This document shows, one piece after another, positions 39,944 to 40,411 of a stretch of DNA of 40,411 bases. The position numbers and the translations under genes are program-made. The notes beneath the pieces are model-generated. The model worked only from the letters and a program-made list of their open reading frames with translations. It did no database searches and was not told the DNA's origin. The stretch's first letter is position 1. Each line of letters starts with the position of its first letter. Where the stretch lies: contig JAYZWL010000115.1 in assembly GCA_036154955.1 (NCBI GenBank), positions 1-40,411 of the forward strand. The letters run 5' to 3'. The DNA comes from Albimonas sp036154955. GTDB taxonomy: Bacteria > Pseudomonadota > Alphaproteobacteria > Rhodobacterales > Rhodobacteraceae.

Positions 39944-40411
39944 TCAGCCTGCCTTCACCAGGAGGATTTCGATGCGCCGGTTGCGGGCGCGCCCCGCCGC
40001 CGTGTCGTTGGGGGCGATGGGTTCGGCGTCGGCCCGGCCCTCGGCCGTCAGGCGGGCGGGATCGGACAGCGCCGCGCCGATGCGGGTCATCACCGTGCGC
40101 GCCCGGGCCAGCGACAGCGCGAGGTTGGAGGGGAAGCGCGCGGTGCGGATCGGCTGGCTGTCGGAATGGCCGGCGACGATGACCTGCCCGGGCTCGTCCT
40201 CCAGCGCCGCGGCGACGCGGTCGACCACCGCCTCGAACTCGGGCGCCAGACGGTCGGAGGCGGGGGCGAAGAGGCCCTCGCCCACCAGCCGCACGGTCAG
40301 GGCGTTGCCGGAGGAGAACACCTCCACCAGCCCCGCCGCCACCTCGGGCGCGAGGAATTCGGCGATCGCCCGCCGCTCCGGCTCCGCCGGGGGCGCGGGG
40401 GGCGGGGGCGG
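39944..40411 (-). CDS. tssL: T6SS protein TssL, C-terminal part with OmpA/MotB domain (5' end outside window)
   Basis: The visible part is the C-terminal ~155 residues; the frame stays open to the window edge, so the gene is cut. Reading inward from the edge there is a Pro/Ala linker (PPPPPAPPAEPE), then IAEFLAPEVAAG, then an OmpA-like peptidoglycan-binding domain: VIVAGHSDSQPIRTARFPSNLALSLARA with the conserved N-x-x-L-S-x-x-R-A pattern, and ARNRRIEILL near the end. This is the extended, peptidoglycan-binding form of TssL, which anchors the TssJLM complex. The DotU-type membrane domain should lie outside the window. A GTG at 40342 is internal, not the start. Confidence 0.88.
   Translation of the reverse strand, partial: PPPPPAPPAEPERRAIAEFLAPEVAAGLVEVFSSGNALTVRLVGEGLFAPASDRLAPEFEAVVDRVAAALEDEPGQVIVAGHSDSQPIRTARFPSNLALSLARARTVMTRIGAALSDPARLTAEGRADAEPIAPNDTAAGRARNRRIEILLVKAG

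Overview
The window is very GC-rich, bacterial and densely coded. It looks like an alphaproteobacterial chromosome, probably a Rhodobacterales (Paracoccaceae-type) member. The support is gene content (Ugp-like ABC operon, TAXI-TRAP transport, ADP-forming acyl-CoA synthetases, a type VI secretion locus) and a GC-rich intergenic palindromic element of a type common in that group. The taxonomy is inference. I saw no rRNA, tRNA, CRISPR array, IS element or phage gene.

Layout. (1) 38-6568: a metallophosphoesterase divergent from a four-gene UgpBAEC-like ABC importer, then a LysR regulator. Together they suggest uptake and hydrolysis of a phosphodiester or sugar-like compound. A weak Pho-box-like direct repeat precedes the importer. 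(2) 6582-13803, minus strand: TetR regulator, fused TRAP permease, a DUF1254/DUF1214 protein, a TAXI binding protein and an ADP-forming acyl-CoA synthetase. The last four form a tight operon for import and CoA activation of an unknown acid. (3) 14122-20591, plus strand: a second ADP-forming acyl-CoA synthetase, an NMO-like flavoprotein, two dissimilar acyl-CoA dehydrogenases and a crotonase, coupled by 4-nt or near overlaps, followed by a GntR/FCD regulator. The TetR gene and this operon diverge from a 318-bp region rich in inverted repeats, so TetR may control both arms.

(4) 21676-28680: a single 2334-residue gene encoding ten PPC-like beta modules followed by eight cadherin/Ig-like repeats on an almost perfectly constant 348-bp period. 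It has no evident signal peptide, RTX block or local secretion genes, and is probably a giant surface or secreted adhesin. (5) 28750-31776, minus strand: an AMP-forming acyl-CoA synthetase and an LLM-class flavin monooxygenase. (6) 32042-33646, minus strand: a fusion of a SARP-like winged helix and BTAD to an alpha/beta hydrolase. (7) 33888 to the window end, minus strand: the distal part of a type VI secretion operon (TssL, cut by the window edge; TssM; TagF; PppA-type phosphatase) ending in an unrecognised Ala/Leu/Pro/Met-rich protein with cysteine pairs at both ends.

The best candidates for undescribed biology are the giant repeat protein, the terminal T6SS gene, the DUF1254/DUF1214 protein inside a TRAP-TAXI-CoA-ligase operon, and the acyl-CoA catabolic operon whose crotonase and dehydrogenases lack textbook catalytic residues.
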